A DNA stretch of 64,000 bases from Nicotiana tabacum. Taxonomy: Eukaryota > Streptophyta > Magnoliopsida > Solanales > Solanaceae. The DNA lies in assembly GCF_000715075.1 (NCBI RefSeq), contig NC_134087.1:154553436-154617435 (forward strand), given 5' to 3'. Shown one piece after another: positions 32,735 through 43,870 of this stretch. Below the pieces are notes generated by a model. The model was not told the origin of the DNA. It searched no databases and saw only the letters and a list, made by a program, of their open reading frames with translations. A program made the translations under genes and the position numbers. The stretch's first letter is position 1. Every line of letters starts with the position of its first letter.

Positions 32735-35132
32735 TGTAAGGCCCTGTAAATTTTTTACCTAAAACCCAAAATGTTATGGTGCCGGGTTAGGCTTATGTGT
32801 TAAATATTGTAGAGATTCTTCGCGCATAGCGGACTTTTTGGGTTGAACAATGCGCTAGAGTTAAAGTAAAATGTTTGGCAGAATTGGGCATTTCTACGGC
32901 TCATTATACGGCCGCATAATCAACCTGCGGGCCGCATAATGGCCGTAGAGGGAGGCAGTCTCTTGGGCCATTTTTGATGTCATTTTTGCGGCCCATTATG
33001 CGACCGCAAAATCATTTTGTAGGCCACACTCTGATCGCATATCCAGCCTTGAAATTTTTCCTATAGGGTTCTGCGGCGCATTATGCGATCGTAGACTGGT
33101 CGTAGACTGAAGCAAAATATATTAGTTCTAGAGGGCCAATTATGCAACCCACTTCACGGACCGCAGATCCTGTTTCGGGGTTTCATTTTGGATTTTTATA
33201 ACCCGACCCTACTTCGATAAAATAGATGCAAGGAGTCATTTTGAGAAAAATCTGGTATTTTGAGAGTGAGAAAGAGATCATAAGGTGAGAGTAAAGCTCA
33301 GTAATCCTTAAAGATTATCATGTAAAGCTCACTAAGTCTTCATCCTAAAGATAAGAATCTATACCCTAGCCCTTAATTTCGAAAATTAACTAAAAATAGG
33401 TAATTAGAAAGACCATTCTTGGGTAAGGGAGTTGTTTATCTTGCATATATGTGATAAAAGAGTCTAGAAAGATTGTGAGCTAAAAATGGTAAAGAATGAA
33501 TTGTGGAATGATGAAGTCTTTCATAAAAGGACCTTGAAAACCTTAATGCACACTTGGTGTTTGATAAAATGCTCAAATGAGCTAGAACCATGATCATTTC
33601 CCTAATTTTATAATTTGTTATATTTCTAAAATAGATTGGTGTTTCTAAGATTCCCGGAACATTTTAGAGTGTGAGGGAGCTCAATTGATGTATGTATGGC
33701 AAAATTCATCTTTTCGAATTGAACCCCACGATATCCATGTAAGTCCCGAGTTGCTCACTGTGAATTGAATATTTGAATAAACTTGTGTCAAAAGATATCC
33801 ATATTCAATATGTAATTTAAATGCTCTTGTTATGTTGTGCTTTTATTGGAAGAATGAGTTCAAAGTATGGGTTGTATGTCCAAATGTCTTAACATGAAGT
33901 TTTGTTTCAAATAAACTAATGACAATGGTGCAGGAAATTTCGATGTGCCTAAGACTCTTATTTGTTCATATGTGTGCTTAAATGTCATGAATAGAAATGT
34001 CGTATTGTTTGAAATCTATGATGGTTGTTGAAAGTAAAAAAAAAGGCATGCAAAAATTATGAAATATGAGAATATAAAGCGAGGAATACTAAAAGTGAAA
34101 TATGAAATACGGCCAACGTGCCAAGTAAAATAATATAATTGTGCTTGATGTCTCGTATGAGATGGCCTAGATGATCGGGTCATGAATGGATGCCGTGTCG
34201 TGCACATGGTGGCGACTCTATTGGAAATTGTAATTGAAATTGCAACTGTGGTTGATGTTTCTTATGAGATGGCTTAGCCGATCAGGTCGTGATCGGACAC
34301 CATGTCGTACACATGGTGGTGACGTTATTGGAAAACTGTAACTGAAATCGTGATTGTGGTTGATGTCTCATATGACATGAACTAGCTAATAAGGTCTTGA
34401 TCGGACGCCATGCCGTACACATGGTGGTGACTGTATTGGGAATTGAAAGTGAAATGGTGAATTGTGGCATATTGGTACTAAACATCCGTTATTTGATGTT
34501 TGGTAAATATTCAGTGCTTTAACTTATATTAAGATTGCCCTTACTTGCATTATTGTTCATTCTATTTAGGTGGTGTTCAGTTATACATACTAGTACTATT
34601 CGACAGTACTAATGTCCCTTTTACCGGGGGCGTTGCATCTTTAAATGGATGCAGGTGGTTCCATAGCAGGTGATATTGATCTGCGGTAGTCGTGCAGCCT
34701 CTTCCCAGCAATCTTGGTGAGCCCCATTTCATCCCCGGGTCAGATATCATTTGTTCATTTTCTTATCATGTTTTGAGGTATAGCTGGAGCCTTGTTGTCG
34801 GCACTACTATTGTACTCCTTGTAATTGTTAGAGGCTCTGTAGACATAGTGTGGGTTGTATGTCGGTGTTGGGGAAAACCAAACAATTCGTGTTCTGTTTT
34901 AATCATTATTCCACTTTAGACTCTGGAGATGTGTGTATTTTGAGAATTTGAAAAGAAGTAACTAATGAAAGTGACTTGGTATTGTATACATGATCTCCCT
35001 ATTATCTAATTAATGATAATATATCTTCTCTTTGTTAATGAGTGAGTTTGGGTAGAAAGTATCTAACAGGCTTACTCAGTCGGGTTCATCCGGTTGAGCG
35101 CCGGTCGCGCTCCCCAAGTTTGGGGTGTGACA
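32735..35132 (+). repeat. Solo LTR inside the Athila-like RNase H
   Basis: 2398 bases, TGTAAGGCCC to GGTGTGACA, with near-identical flanking 5-mers CCATT (32730-32734) and CTATT (35133-35137). Coding resumes in frame on either side. A CpG-rich cluster (GCGGCC, ATTATGCGGCC words) covers about 32890-33180 and a TATA-like TTTTTATAA lies at 33193-33201, giving plus orientation. Neither a partner LTR nor internal sequence is present, so it arose by LTR-LTR recombination. Confidence 0.85.
34145..34450 (+). repeat. 107-108 bp tandem repeat in solo LTR, about 3 units
   Basis: Units begin TTGATGT at 34145, 34252 and 34360. Each holds an inverted repeat of the form ACCATGT/ACATGGT (or near variant) around CGTAC and GGTGGTGAC. 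Confidence 0.85.
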
Positions 35133-35738
35133 CTATTCATGGTATTACTAGCATAATAAACTAGATGAAAATTTTTGTTAATACATCGCCCAAAAATAGC
35201 CACAACCGAAACTTGCATCACATAGGAGCTCGAATGACAAACTCCAATTTGCAGATGTGATGATAGGAGTAGTTGTCAACTTGAGGTTTAGTTGTTCAAA
35301 ACCTCTCATACAATCATCATTGAAATGAAAATTGGCATCTTTCTCAAGGAGTTTGCAAAAAAGGCTCACCTCTTTAGAAATATCTTTGATAAATCGTCGG
35401 TAGAATCCTGCATCACCCAAGAATATCCGCACACCTTTCACCGAAGTGGGAGTCGAAGCTTATAATTGAGTTCAATCTTCGCTTTATCCACTTCAATACC
35501 ATTCTTTGAAATCTTATGGCCAAGGACAATGCCTTCCTTAACCATTAAATGACATTTCCCCTAATTGAGTACCAAATTTGTTTCCTCATATCCAGCCACA
35601 CTTTGTCCAAATTAGCAAGACAATCTTCAAATGAATCTCCAACTACCGAAAAGTCATCCATGAAGATCTCAAGGTAGTATTCCACCATGTCCGTAAAGAT
35701 AACCATCATACACCATTGAAAAGTTGCTTATGCACTGC
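35133..35738 (-). pseudogene. pol: RT 3' part and start of RNase H, Athila-like
   Basis: In element sense it opens with the continuation of the RT palm. The catalytic FMDD is at 35664-35653, followed by 'FSVVGDSFEDC'. The RT end and RNase H start at 35441-35178 show 'FLGDAGFYRRFIKDIS' and 'ELLCDASFGCG'. An in-frame TAA lies just inside the border with the Ogre-like element (35731 region), and another in the linker. The 5' part of the gene is at 58215-58878. Confidence 0.85.
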
Positions 35739-36286
35739 TGTGAGCACGTAATTTTTGCCCCATATGTATTACTCCAACAAATTCAAAATGAAATAATTTC
35801 TGTCATGTTTGAAATTTTGGGGATTTTCGTGGTATTTCCTAGTAATTGTTTGCATTTGTCTGTGCATTTTTATTTTTTGTTTAATTAATAAAAATTACAA
35901 AGAATATGTTGCATTCGCATTTAGTATTTAATTTTACATTTTTAGGATTAATTAACAAATTATTTGATAAAAATAGGAAAAATCACAAAAATAGTTTATT
36001 TTGCACTTTTTATTTTTAATTTTTAATTTTAGTAGTTTTTTCCTTTAATTTGGTTTCTAAATTATTTGTATTAACAATTATTAGGGCTAATTAATTTTAT
36101 ATGGTAGGTTAATTCAGTTTAAAAATTATTATTAATTAATCTAGGATTTATTTTTATTTTGGGAAAAGAAAGGAATTATGAATTGAAAAGGAAAAGAAAG
36201 AATGAAAGAAATCTGGGCTCAAACCCGATTTAATTGTCCCAGCCTAAACCATACCCGGTCCAAACCCTATTTCTCTGGAACTCTCG

Positions 36287-36321
36287 AAACGACGTAGTAT
36301 GGAAAGGATACTACGTCGTTT
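36287..36321. repeat. 14 bp perfect inverted repeat in LTR
   Basis: Arms AAACGACGTAGTAT and ATACTACGTCGTTT around GGAAAGG. In the 3' LTR (54784-54818) one base of the left arm is changed (C to T). Confidence 0.95.
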
Positions 36322-37537
36322 TGAGTTAATAAGTGACAATTCAATCTGGGACATTCGTTTTACCTCATCCAAGGGCCTCAATCTTTTCCCCCATTCAATT
36401 AAAAGTGTCCGAATTTTATAACATTGACCTAGTATCCAATGTTATGTCATCTTCTTCACTATCATCTCCCACCGCCACCGCTGCCACCGGAAATAGCCAT
36501 GCGGTGGCGCTTGACTTCCAAACTTGGCCAAAATTGCACCAGATGCTCCTCTCAACCCCCTCTTCACGAATATCCACCTTTTACATTTCAAATCCCACCC
36601 AAAATACTCAAATCAGTGAAACCCTAGGGCACCGCCATGAGTTCCTCCGTCGTGCCCGGCGACGCCACCACCCTTTCCCCACCAAATCAACACCCAACGA
36701 CCACCGCCTCCCCTTAATCCCAAATATCTGTATAGCGTCCTCAGAATCCCCTCAAAAGCTTTCGTGTTTTAAATGGAAGATTCAGGTCCTAGGTTTAAAA
36801 TAAGAAGACCCACACGAAAATTATCCTTCCAAGATCCTTGGCCTGTTTCGTCTCGAGATGATGTGTTCCGTCCATTCATCACAAAGAATCGATGATTTAT
36901 ATCATCTCGAGGTCAAAACATAATTTTTCATTATGTTCAAGCCCAAACTAGTAAGTTTTCCTTTATTTTTCTTGTTTGTTTTGTGTTCTTCGTCCATAAT
37001 TTGAATTACTAGTGATAGGTTTCTGATTTTTTGTTATAATCACATGGTTCATTTTTGCTTTCGTCACTTGCTGTTGTTTATGTGATTTTTCTTGTTTTAC
37101 CTGATTTAGTTGCTTCCGTTCATTATGTTAATTGTTTGTCTTGAACTGTTTGTTTTAGCTATTCTTCTTTAGTATGATTCGAGTTCTTTTGCCTTTAGTT
37201 GGGAATTCAGATTAGTAAATAGGGATTTGGGTTCTGTTTTGAAAGCAGTAGGCCCATTTGAACTGGGTCACTTGGCCCAGACCATGGTCTGACAAACTTA
37301 AGTAATTTTGAGGGTATTTAGGTGTATATTGGGTGATCCAATAAAAGGAATCTTATAGTAACTGAAATTGGAAACTACTAGAACCTTCTAGATGGGGTTC
37401 CAATTAGAATTTCAGGGGCTAAGTAGTGTAACTTGGGAAACAAGCTAATAAATAAGGGACTAAACAGTTAAATACTGAAAATAAAAGAGGGACTGAAGAT
37501 GTAAAGTAAAAAATCTGAAAGAGCCCCAATTTCTGCC

Positions 37538-37545
37538 TATAAAAG
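37538..37545 (+). promoter_or_regulatory. TATA box of 5' LTR
   Basis: TATAAAAG, 1.8 kb into the LTR, framed by the 5-base inverted repeat TGCCT/AGGCA. The same site is at 56035-56042 in the 3' LTR. Transcription of the element probably starts about 30 bases downstream. Confidence 0.65.
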
Positions 37546-39718
37546 GCAATCTCTACTGCCTTGTTTGACATGTTTTGAAGGCTGAAAACTCAAAAAAAAA
37601 TCAAATTCAAAACAAACCAAAGTTTGAAATCTAAGAGTGTGAGAGTTCCTTCTAGATCTTAAAATCTTCTAAAAACCAAAAAATAACACAAAAACTCCAA
37701 AAAATACTATTCCATTGAACTTTTCCTTAGATTAATTTCGAGTTTCAGCTGTTAATTCTAATTTCTAGCTTAGATAAGGATGTGTTTCTGGCTGCTGAAG
37801 TTTCAGAAGTTTTCCTGGGTTTAATTTCGAGTCAGTTTGGGTTCAATCAAGTCTGTTTTGGTTATTTTGTTGGTGATGTTCCTCTGTCATTCATTCCTGG
37901 GCTGTTGTGATGCTGTTTTGAGTCCAAATCGATCTTATGCTGTTGGTTTCAACTGCTGATTGTTTGCTTGCCAATGCTGACTCCTTCTTCCTTTATTTGC
38001 TTCATTTCCAAGTACATAGCTTTATAACTTTGATCATTGTAAGCTGAAACTCGAAGAATGAATCCATATGAAGAATTGAAGCATGAATTTTGTCCAATGC
38101 CTTTCCTGACTCGTATTGTAGTTTAATATAATTTTTGTCTATGTGTTACTGATGTGTTCTGTAGTTTAATTTTGAATGATAGCTGTTGTTAGGGATCTTA
38201 AATCATGGACATTTATCTTGACGTTTAACTTGAATTGTATAATCATCTGTAAAAGCATGAACATCCAGCTTAGTCTATTTTAGTTCACATCGTATAATTG
38301 CTTAGGATTTATGAACCTCATGAACTGTATATTATTATGTGAGTTTTCAAAAGGATAATGTTCTCCTGCAATTAGCAATTAGGTCATTTGTTTCATATTC
38401 GAAAAAAACAGAATATTTGCTTTACAAAATCCTGATGGTCGAGCTATATGAATAAATGATGGATGATTGATAGGATCAAATGGTTTGCAAGCTTTATGTT
38501 TAGAATTAGCTTACTAATCAGATTATAAGAATCAGGCCCAATTAGGGCTCAGTGTTAACTACTACCTCTTCAGGCTTACCAACAGGCTCCAATATCTAGA
38601 GGCTAATTTGCTACCCTTTGTAAAAGTGGCCCAAAACATTTTGCTAATAAAAGACGGGCCTCCAGCCAGCCCAACTCGTTCAAGCCTGGCACCTGCAATC
38701 TAAATAATACGGCAGGCTTCAACCTGGAGCATTGGGCCTCTCCCTCAGGCCCAACTCCATTACATATATGTTCATGTGCCTAATAGTTGGAATTTAAAAC
38801 CACAAACCATTTTACACGAATTAGTAGAATTCTTCCAATTTTATTCAAAGTTATTAGTCTAATTTCATGACATTGGGCTTGGGCCTTCCAAGTTAGGTAG
38901 CGAATTTAAATTAAGAGGTTGTCCTCTTGTTTAAATTTGGACCTGAACTTGAGGCCTGAATTTTATAGTGTTAATTAATTAGGCCCTTTTTAGAGACAAT
39001 ACTTAATAGAAAATCCTAGTTCCTTTAGGATGGCCTTAAAAAAAATAAAACAAGATGCACCGCGCCAAAAAAAAACTCATAAATTACGTGGCCCTCTTTA
39101 CATACCCATATAAAAATACTTAGAAAATGGGACGTGCCATTTAGCGAATTTTCATGGCCTCCCGCAAAGTTAATAATATGTTAGTCGCTTTAAGCACGTT
39201 CTTTAATAATTTTACCTTCCTAAATTCGGGTGTACATTTCATGTAACCCAAATCCAAATCCCAAAACGTTGAATAAAGTGTGTCGAGGATCCAGGTACAT
39301 TTCATGTGACGTGATCCGAAAACATATTTTTAAACGATGTTCAATTTCCTAAAATTAATTAAAAGTGGTTAAAGAGTTAAAATATGCACATAGGTTCATA
39401 ATTGTTTAAAATCAGATAATTAGGCCAATTATAGCAATTAAGCAACCGTGCTAGAACCATGGAACTCGGGAATGCCTAACACCTTCTCCCGAGTTAACAG
39501 AATTTCTTACCCGGATTTCTGGTTCGCGAGCTGTTAATAGAGTCAATATTTTCCTCGATTCGGGATTCAACCGGTGACTTGGGACACCATAAATCTCCCA
39601 AGTGACGACTCTGAATTTTTAATAAAATAATCCCGTTTCGATTGTCACTTTAAGTTGGAAAAAACTCCCTTATATACCCATTTACGGGGGTGTAGGGAAA
39701 AGGGAGGTGTAACAGCTC

Positions 39719-39736
39719 TGGCAACTCTGCTGGGGA
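39719..39736 (+). other. Primer binding site of the Ogre-like element
   Basis: TGGCAACTCTGCTGGGGA, four bases after the 5' LTR. Published Ogre elements are described as using an arginine tRNA; I did not verify the tRNA here. Confidence 0.8.
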
Positions 39737-41058
39737 CCGAACCCAGTCTCTGGTTCAGGGTTCAAGAATTCGAGCTTAGAATAATTGTTATAGTTGGCTT
39801 TATCCATTATCTGATTTTGTTACATGATTTGGGCCTAATGTGCTAATTGATTGCTTTTACCGCTTTGATATTCTGTGAACTGCATATAAACTGTTGTGAA
39901 ATCCCTCTTCTCTCTGAGTCTTCTAAATCATGAAGAAGTGTTCACTTCGTGTGACTTCTTTTCTGTTAGAGTCATATTCCAAATTTAGAACAAGGTTCGG
40001 ACAAGTTGCAAAGCCAGTGAAGCTTCTGTATTCCCGGTACGCTGCCCCCCCTCGGCTCAAGCTGTCCGCTCGTGTAAGCCAGGTCTAGAATAAATAAACC
40101 CAGGTTTTAAACCTAGTATAACAATACCTCATGTCAGATCCCTAGTAGGAACGTTTGTTTGCATCATGTGCATTTTGACTTTGGAGACTTAACACAGGGG
40201 TTGGGTCTGTCTAGGACAGGTGCACCCGTAACAAAAAAACCATCCTGATGCATCCAATTTGCTACTTGTGCATTTATTTGCTTCGGACTTGCATGCTGAC
40301 TGGCTTGTGAATATTGGGAAAAGTTGAGGAAAAAGAACTAGCAGTATGAGGGCTAAAGAGAGTTAATCGCATGTTCAAAAAAAACCAATGTCTAAATAGT
40401 GCCGAAACTCTACTGAATTTTTAAGAAAACGAAAAAAGAGAAGAAAAAAAAGTTTTTATTTACAAAAAAAATATAGTTTGTTTAATTTGCCAATGAAATG
40501 GAAAAAAAATGTAAAAAAAAAGTTTGTTTTCAAAAACAGTTTGTTTTATGTGCCAATGAAATGAAAAATGAAAAAAGAAGGGGTTTTTGTTTTCAAAAAT
40601 AGTTTTATTTACCAATGAAATAATAAAAAGAGTCTTGTTTTTAAGAATAGTTTGTTTTATCTGCCCGAACTACGCTAGTTTGATTCTCACAGAGTGTGAG
40701 ATACGTCGGCAACCCCCATCGGGTCCAACTTCCTTTTTGCAAAAATAGCCCGAAACACCAAAAATTTCACTTTAGTTTGAAAATAGTTAGGGTGATGTCA
40801 TTTTTGTTAGACATAGCCCGAATATCCCTAAAAGGGCGCCGGAAGGCTGTTTTTTTGCAAGAACAGCTGCCTGTGGTCATTTTCAAGGTTTTCACTGGTT
40901 AGTCAACACAGCCTTAAAATCTTCGCCTTCGAGGTGCTGAAAGACCATATTTGCAAAACCGGATTTTATTTTTGAAAAAAAAAGAAGGAAAAAGTGTGTC
41001 AATTTTGTCCTTGAGTCAAATGAGTCTTGATTTTTAACCACCTTAATAAATATGCAGG
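39737..41058 (+). other. Leader upstream of ORF1
   Basis: Non-coding, increasingly A-rich from about 40370 to 40660. The block about 40136-40260 is shared with the leader of the non-autonomous element. It contains hairpin cassette 1. Confidence 0.7.
40670..40708 (+). other. Hairpin cassette 1
   Basis: Outer arms CTACG/CGTCG (one mismatch), then TTTGAT, a perfect inner stem TCTCAC/GTGAGA around AGAGT, then TA. It lies about 350 bases before ORF1. Confidence 0.75.
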
Positions 41059-43123
41059 ATGAGCACAAATCAAAATGAACCTTTCTCAGTCCGTCAAGAG
41101 ATCCCTTTGGAGCTACATATATGGTGGCATGATTTGGGGAACGACAGCAGGAAAGTTGTGATAAAAGCATTGGGCGGTCTTATTGGGCTCTTGAAGGTTA
41201 AGCCCAGAAAGACGTGATTGAGGCCCTGATACCATTTTGGGACCCAGCACATAATGTGTTCCACTTTGCGGATTTCGAGTTAACTCCTACGCTGGAAGAG
41301 ATAGCAGGCTATGCCGGGTTTGAAGGGAATCTCAGAAGTCAGTACCCGGTAGCACCAAGAGCAGTGACCCCTCACAAATTTTTGGACTTGTTAAGCATCA
41401 GTCGGGACATCCGAGATGGAAATTTGGCCAAAGAATTTTGTACCTTCTACTTTCTGTACCGACGATACGGGAATCCCCGTGGCTTCGAAACACCGGATAC
41501 TGGTCTTACTCACGCTGGAAATCAAGACAAATGGGAGGCTCAGAGAGGATTAGCTTTCATAGTGGCATTCCTGGGTATTTTGGTTTACCCGAGAAAGATG
41601 GGAATATAGAGATGGGGCTAGTAGGGATAGATGACTTTATGATGAAAAAGGCAAATGGGACTATAGTACCGTTGATCTTGGCAGAAATTTACCGAGCACT
41701 CACTCGTTGTCGAGAAGGAGCAAAGTTCTTTGAAGGGTGCAATATGCTGTTACAAATATGGATGAAGGAACACCTTTGCCACCGTCCTGGATACTTGAAT
41801 TGCGGCATGACTGGCCTCGAGTGCATTGAAAAACATTAAAAGCTAGTAAAGGGTTTATGAGTTTCCAGGCGGCACGGAAGCATGGCATGCTCATTTGAGA
41901 TCTTTGACCGCAAATAAGATCGAATGGACATTTGGTTGGCTTTCAGCCGATGAAGTAATCTATATGTTGGATGAGGTGTGTTTTTTGCTGTTGATAGGTC
42001 TTCGGAGTATCCAGCCTTATGCTCCGCACAGATTCTTACGTCAGTTAGGCCAATACCAGACCATCCCACACAATGAGGATTTGAGTCGGCAAGTCATTGA
42101 GTTAATGCCAAAAGCTGCCTTCCCAGAAGAAAAAGTGTGTCGGGTTTGGCATAAGTGCAGATTCTTAGGGCCTAACACTCAAGTACGAGACCTATATAGA
42201 GGTGAGGTGGAGCCCAGTTATATTTCTTGGTATGGTAAAAGATCCCGAGTTCAACATGAGCCTGACAAGCCCGCGCAAAAAGATCCCATGTCCAGTAATT
42301 TACCGACGGAGCTCAGGTGCAATGGGATTGGCTGACCAAAGAAAACGAGTATAGGGCTACCATAAGCAAGTTGGAAAAGCAAGTCAGATAACTTCAATTC
42401 GAGAACAGCTTGCAAGTAGCGGAGGATGAAGGAGAAAAGAAAAAGCTCGCCAAAAAAAAATAAGGCCCTTCGGGCTCAAATTCAGAAACTGAAAGTAGCG
42501 GCAGAAAATCCAGTCCGAAGTGACAAAGATGAAAAGCTCATAGCTAACCTAAGGCAGAAAGTGTGTGACTATAATTCGATTTGAACAAAGCAGAAAGTGA
42601 ACTAGCCAAGGCTAAAAAATAGCTGGCTAAAAATGCAGATGAACGAGTACGCTTGGTTAAGCAGTTGAGAGAAAGGTACGACGATGAGGTCGCGGGGTTG
42701 AAGAAAAGGCTCATCGCCACGGAAAACAAAATGATCAAGCAGGCAAAAGACTTCAAGGTTGAAAGGGAACACTATTATACGGCATTGGCGCAGTAAGAAA
42801 TAGACTTGTAACAACTTCAGGAACAAAATCATGCGGTTTAACAAACTTTGGAGGCCAGGGCCCAGCAGATTGGGCATTTGTTACAAGAAAAGGGCGTCAT
42901 CAGAGAAAGAATTAGAAACATCGCCAACGACATCGTTATGAAGTGCCACATCTGTGAGGATATGACTCACACTACATTCTTTGCAACAGTGATGACCTTT
43001 GTTAAACAAATAATGAACGACTTGGACCGACTTCAAAGGGATCTTGCACATAGGCCCGTAGCGAGACCGAATGATGTCCCGCGGGCACCAGGACCATTGA
43101 TGTACTCGTGCTTTTTAGTTTGA
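41059..43123 (+). pseudogene. ORF1 upstream of gag, broken
   Basis: Start ATG at 41059 (Met-Ser-Thr-Asn). The frame shifts at about 41205 into a block 41214-41609 with 'ALIPFWDPAHNVFHFADFE' and 'LEEIAGYAGFEG', then again near 41600 into 41839, and resumes at 41895-42335 with 'WTFGWLSADEVIYMLDE'. The C-terminal third (about 42340-43123) is a Lys/Glu-rich coiled coil with stops. This architecture is the extra ORF that marks Ogre elements, and I believe databases list the domain as DUF7745. Its function is unknown. The frame ends at 43123. It lies between hairpin cassettes 1 and 2 and is absent from the non-autonomous relative. Confidence 0.8.
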
Positions 43124-43370
43124 GTCTGTATTTCCTTTTCTGTCAGAGTCTGTAAGTCATGTTGGGTTTGTATTTTCTTTCTGCTTTTGAGTCTGTATTT
43201 CTTTGGAGTATGATAGCTTAATTTCGGAGTCTGTATTTTGTCTCTACATCAAAGTCTGTTCGTCTTTTGAAATTTTTTAGTATTGAGTGTTTGTAATCGA
43301 AGCATCTGTTTTTATAAAAACTGAAAATCCCAAAAATGTTTTATTTTACTTTCACACTTATTTTCCAGAA

Positions 43371-43409
43371 CTACGCTCGGTCTGATTCATGCAGGGTCAT
43401 GATACGTAG
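43371..43409 (+). other. Hairpin cassette 2
   Basis: Outer arms CTACG/CGTAG, then TCTGAT, inner stem TCATG/CATGA around CAGGGT, then TA. It lies between ORF1 and gag. Confidence 0.78.
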
Positions 43410-43435
43410 GCAATCTCCATAGGATTCGACCATAA

Positions 43436-43592
43436 CCAAAAAAAAAGAGAAAAGAGGAAAAAAAACAAGAGAGAGAAAGAGAAAGAAAGGAAAATAAGAG
43501 GAACAAGAGGAAAGAAATGATGGCAATGAGAGGATGAAGAAAGAAAAAGAAAGAACAAAGAAAAGCAAAGAAAGAGAAAAAGAAAGAAAGTT
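43436..43592 (+). repeat. Purine-rich tract downstream of cassette 2
   Basis: Nearly pure A/G. A tract of the same strand bias lies at the same place in the non-autonomous element (12340-12430, pyrimidine on the plus strand). Confidence 0.75.
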
Positions 43593-43870
43593 GCAAGTGA
43601 TCAAGCCGGGATGACGCAAGCGGTCGAACAAATGCATGATAGAAACGGTTAACTGCTTAGGTGCATTCATCCCTCAAATGTGCGATTACCAACTTGTTGA
43701 AAACCTAACCACTAACAATGTTGTTGTTGATGAATTGAGTTCAGGCAGATGGTTAGCTGGTCGGTATTCTGGCAACTTACCCATACAACACCCGATCGAA
43801 AGACGGGTTGAATATGGCCAATCAGGAACCAGAAAAGAGTATTGTCGACCCATAAAAAGAAGTAGAAGAA

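Larger units (their letters stand above)
35739..39714 (+). repeat. 5' LTR of the Ogre-like element
   Basis: 3976 bases, TGTGAGCACG to GGTGTAACA. It matches 54230-58214 nearly throughout, with a few differences per hundred bases by eye and more near the start. A strong inverted repeat lies at 36287-36321 and a TATA box at 37538-37545. The open frame 36333-36803 is present in both LTRs but has no recognisable domain. The end (about 39230-39714) is homologous to the LTR end of the non-autonomous element. Confidence 0.95.

Noticed and set aside
32735..35132. Full element between the two halves of Athila RNase H
   Set aside because: Only one LTR length of sequence, no PBS, PPT or coding; a solo LTR fits.
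36333..36803. Open frame of 156 codons inside the 5' Ogre LTR, with a 183-codon counterpart at 54830-55381
   Set aside because: Ser/Pro/Thr-rich with no domain; preserved in both LTRs simply because LTRs are copied from one template. Ends differ between the two. Not called as a gene.
41895..42335. Independent host gene upstream of gag
   Set aside because: It lies between LTRs of one element in the ORF1 position and continues the preceding blocks; it is part of the Ogre ORF1.
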